From positions 1 through 8,562 of the forward strand of contig CAYYWV010000101.1 of the NCBI GenBank assembly GCA_964475385.1: a stretch of DNA of 8,562 nucleotides, read 5' to 3'. The notes beneath the pieces are model-generated. The model had not been told where the DNA came from, made no database searches, and was given only the letters and a program-made list of their open reading frames with translations. Below, piece by piece: positions 6,880 through 8,562 of this stretch (positions are counted from its first letter, which is position 1; each line of letters opens with the position of its first letter). The position numbers and the translations under genes were made by a program. The DNA is from CAYYWV01 sp964475385. Lineage in GTDB: Bacteria > Pseudomonadota > Alphaproteobacteria > JAAXGF01.

Positions 6880-7656
6880 GTGCTGGTCGACAGCCACTGT
6901 CATCTCGACTTTTCGAGTTTCGACGACGACCGCGAGGCGGTGATCGCCCGCGCCCGCGCCGCTGGCGTCGCCGTCATGCAGACGATCGCGACCCGGCTTT
7001 CGACCTTTCCCCGGGCGCTCGCGATCGCGAAGGCGCACGAAGGCGTCTATTGCTCGGTCGGCGTCCACCCCCACAACGTCGCCGACGAGCCCCCGGTCAC
7101 GGTGGACGCGCTCTTGCGCGCCGCCGAGGCGCCCGAGGTGATCGGCATCGGCGAGACCGGGCTCGACTATTATTACGACCACAGCCCGCGCGCGGCGCAG
7201 CGAGCGAGCTTCCGCGTCCATATCGCGGCGGCGCGCGAAAGCGGGCTGCCGGTCATCGTTCACACCCGCGCGGCCGACGACGACACCATCGCGATCCTCG
7301 AGGACGAAGCCGGGAAGGGGGCCTTCCCTGGCCTCATCCATTGCTTCAGTACAGACAAAAAAGTTGCTGAAGCTGCGATAAATATCGGGCTCTATGTCTC
7401 GATCTCCGGAATCGTCACCTTCAAGAAGGCCGAGGCGCTGCGCGCGGCCGTTCGCGACCTGCCGCTTGAGCGTTTGCTGGTCGAGACCGACGCGCCGTAC
7501 CTCGCGCCCGCGCCGTACCGAGGCAAGCGCAACGAGCCGGCCTATGTGGTCGAGACGGCGGCGCGGCTCGCGGCCGAGCTCGGCGTCGGCGCGGACGCGC
7601 TCGCCCGCGCGACCACCGCCAACTTCTTCGCCTTGTTCGCCAAGGCGTCGCCATGA
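6880..7656 (+). CDS. tatD: TatD-family metal-dependent hydrolase (probable 3'-5' DNase)
   Basis: TIM-barrel metallohydrolase of 258 aa. Characterised relatives are magnesium-dependent nucleases trimming single-stranded DNA or RNA 3' ends; the cellular role here is not certain, and ycfH-type paralogues share the same signature. Metal ligands are all present: His6 and His8 in DSHCHLD, Glu92 in GETGLDYYYD, His128 in VIVHTR, His154 in HCFS and Asp204 in ETDAPYLAP. I chose GTG at 6880 because it gives the standard MLVDSHCHLD beginning, with GAGG (6868-6871) 8 nt upstream. The open frame continues back to 6718 inside metG, but that part encodes an Arg-rich sequence unlike the family. Codons around 7342-7389 are AT-rich (AAA AAA GTT GCT, ATA AAT), unlike the surrounding gene. 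The TGA overlaps the ATG of the next gene (ATGA, 4 nt), suggesting coupled translation. Confidence 0.93.
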   Translation: MLVDSHCHLDFSSFDDDREAVIARARAAGVAVMQTIATRLSTFPRALAIAKAHEGVYCSVGVHPHNVADEPPVTVDALLRAAEAPEVIGIGETGLDYYYDHSPRAAQRASFRVHIAAARESGLPVIVHTRAADDDTIAILEDEAGKGAFPGLIHCFSTDKKVAEAAINIGLYVSISGIVTFKKAEALRAAVRDLPLERLLVETDAPYLAPAPYRGKRNEPAYVVETAARLAAELGVGADALARATTANFFALFAKASP

Positions 7657-8417
7657 AGATCACGGTGCTCGGCTGCGGGCCGTCGGGCGGGGTGCCGTTG
7701 GTGGGCTGCGGCTGCGCCGTCTGCCGTTCGGACGAACCCCGCAACCGCAGACTTCGGCCGTCGGTCCTGGTCGAGGCGGAGGGCGTGCGCGTGCTCGTCG
7801 ATGCGTCGCCCGATCTCCGCGCCCAGCTTCTGGCCGCGGGCGTGGCCCGGCTCGATGCGGTGGTGTTCACCCACGCGCACGCCGACCACACTCACGGGAT
7901 CGACGATCTGCGGGCGGTCAACCATTGCATCGACGCGATCCTTCCGGCCTATGGCGACGCCGAGACGCTGCGCGCGCTTGAGACCCGCTTCGCTTACGCT
8001 TTTTCGCCGCGCACGCCGGGCTATGGCTGGTATAAGCCCCAGCTCGCGCCGCGGGAGATCGCGGGGCCGTTTCGCATCGGCGCGCTCGAGGTCCGGCCGT
8101 TCCGCCAGGCGCACGGGCGGAGTCGGACCCTCGGCCTGCGCTTCGGCGACTTTGCGTACTCGACCGATGTGAGCGCGCTCGACGAAGACGCCTTTGCGGC
8201 GCTCGAAGGCGTGCGGGTCTGGATCGTCGACTGCCTGCGTCCCGAGCCGAACCCGGTGCACTCGCATCTCGCGCAGAGCCTCGCCTGGATCGCGCGCGTG
8301 CGGCCTGAGCGCGGAATCCTGACCCATATGGGCCATCGGCTCGATTACCGGGAGCTCGCCGCGACCTTGCCCGAAGGCGTCGAGCCGGCCTACGACGGCA
8401 TGGTGATCGCGCTGTGA
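7653..8417 (+). CDS. MBL-fold metallohydrolase, PhnP-like phosphodiesterase
   Basis: Metallo-beta-lactamase-fold protein of 254 aa resembling E. coli PhnP, which hydrolyses 5-phosphoribosyl 1,2-cyclic phosphate. The dinuclear metal signature THAHADH spans 73-79 (His74, His76, Asp78, His79). Further ligands are probably His154 (RQAHGRS), Asp172 (YSTDVS) and His225 (LTHMGH). CGCAVC at 19-24 gives a Cys-x-Cys-x-x-Cys cluster, which with His228 matches the structural zinc site known in PhnP. No phosphonate C-P lyase genes are visible, so a phosphonate role is not supported; this relative usually sits beside tatD in alphaproteobacteria and its substrate is unknown. An RNase Z function is less likely because of the Cys cluster and short length. 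Start ATG at 7653 overlaps the tatD stop. It is the last gene of the block. Confidence 0.88.
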   Translation: MKITVLGCGPSGGVPLVGCGCAVCRSDEPRNRRLRPSVLVEAEGVRVLVDASPDLRAQLLAAGVARLDAVVFTHAHADHTHGIDDLRAVNHCIDAILPAYGDAETLRALETRFAYAFSPRTPGYGWYKPQLAPREIAGPFRIGALEVRPFRQAHGRSRTLGLRFGDFAYSTDVSALDEDAFAALEGVRVWIVDCLRPEPNPVHSHLAQSLAWIARVRPERGILTHMGHRLDYRELAATLPEGVEPAYDGMVIAL

Positions 8418-8536
8418 CGAGCGAGGCTTGGGGCGCGGCTCGGGCGCGCGCTTTGAGGGGCCTGCGGTTCCGGCGGCAGCGGCAACTTCGAGGCGGAATG
8501 CGACGCCGCTCCCTGGGCTCATATTATACGAACAAT

Positions 8537-8562
8537 ATTTCCCATAATATATCTTATGCGAC
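8537..8562 (-). other. dif: dif-like XerC/XerD recombination site, cut by the window edge
   Basis: Read on the minus strand, the last 26 nt split into a left arm GTCGCATAA (8562-8554, outer two bases outside the window), a 6-nt centre GATATA (8553-8548) and a right arm TTATGGGAAAT (8547-8537). This is the 11-6-11 plan of bacterial dif. Against E. coli dif from memory (arms GGTGCGCATAA and TTATGTTAAAT, centre TGTATA) I count 7 of 9, 4 of 6 and 9 of 11 matches. The arms are near-palindromic (7 of 9). XerC would bind the left arm and XerD the right. The site is non-coding and AT-rich, at the end of the operon. It could be the chromosomal dif in the terminus or an attachment site for an element that uses Xer. 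Nothing else here confirms either. Confidence 0.6.

Noticed and set aside
7356..7363. A6 run in tatD as a programmed frameshift site
   Set aside because: The reading frame places codons as GAC AAA AAA GTT, which is not the A AAA AAG phase needed for a -1 slip. The gene is full length without shifting.
8478..8510. Hairpin AGCGGC / GCCGCT after the MBL gene as a terminator
   Set aside because: It is only 6 bp with a 21-nt loop and no T tract. Such pairs are common in GC-rich DNA.
7542..8522. 326-codon minus-strand frame opposite the MBL gene
   Set aside because: It covers the MBL gene antisense, with Arg-rich low-complexity sequence. The sense gene has all metal ligands.
1..8562. Genomic island bounded by tRNA-Ser and the dif-like site
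   Set aside because: Everything between is conserved housekeeping content with uniform composition. There is no integrase, no transposase and no direct repeat of the tRNA end.

Overview
The window reads as an ordinary, GC-rich chromosomal block from an alphaproteobacterium, most likely from Rhodospirillales or a nearby order. Three things point that way: strong G/C preference at third codon positions, a short methionyl-tRNA synthetase without zinc knuckle, and the gene order rlpA - D,D-carboxypeptidase - tmk - holB - metG - tatD - PhnP-like MBL hydrolase, which I recognise as typical of that class. I cannot place it more finely from sequence alone.

Layout. At the left edge is the 5' half of a tRNA-Ser(UGA) gene, read leftwards and cut by the window boundary, with a TTGACA -35 box just upstream. 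All protein genes are on the + strand. The first three are envelope genes: a GH103 lytic transglycosylase (mltB type), an RlpA lipoprotein with a SPOR domain, and a penicillin-binding-protein-5-type D-alanyl-D-alanine carboxypeptidase. Then follow a thymidylate kinase (tmk, TTG start overlapping the previous stop), the delta' clamp-loader subunit (holB), methionyl-tRNA synthetase (metG), a TatD-family metal-dependent nuclease and a PhnP-like metallo-beta-lactamase-fold phosphodiesterase. Gaps from rlpA onward are short (55 nt or less), and three junctions are overlapping stop/start pairs. One long transcript, or nested transcripts, is therefore likely.

How the genes fit together. The first three act on peptidoglycan: glycan-strand cleavage, septal/denuded-glycan binding or cleavage, and stem-peptide trimming. 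tmk and holB serve dTTP supply and replisome loading; metG serves translation. tatD and the MBL gene are housekeeping nucleic-acid or nucleotide phosphoesterases of less certain physiological role. The block looks like growth and division housekeeping, not a defence island or a mobile element.

The most unusual sequence is at the extreme right edge. After about 100 nt of GC-rich non-coding DNA, the sequence turns abruptly AT-rich and ends in a near-palindrome with the architecture of a XerC/XerD dif site. Read on the minus strand, 20 of the 26 visible positions match E. coli dif. It may be the chromosome's dif site or an attachment site for a Xer-exploiting element. Smaller oddities are an Ala in RlpA where the Pseudomonas enzyme has a functionally important Glu, AT-rich rare-codon islands inside holB and tatD, and a degenerate Walker A in HolB. 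I found no evidence for a new multi-gene system.
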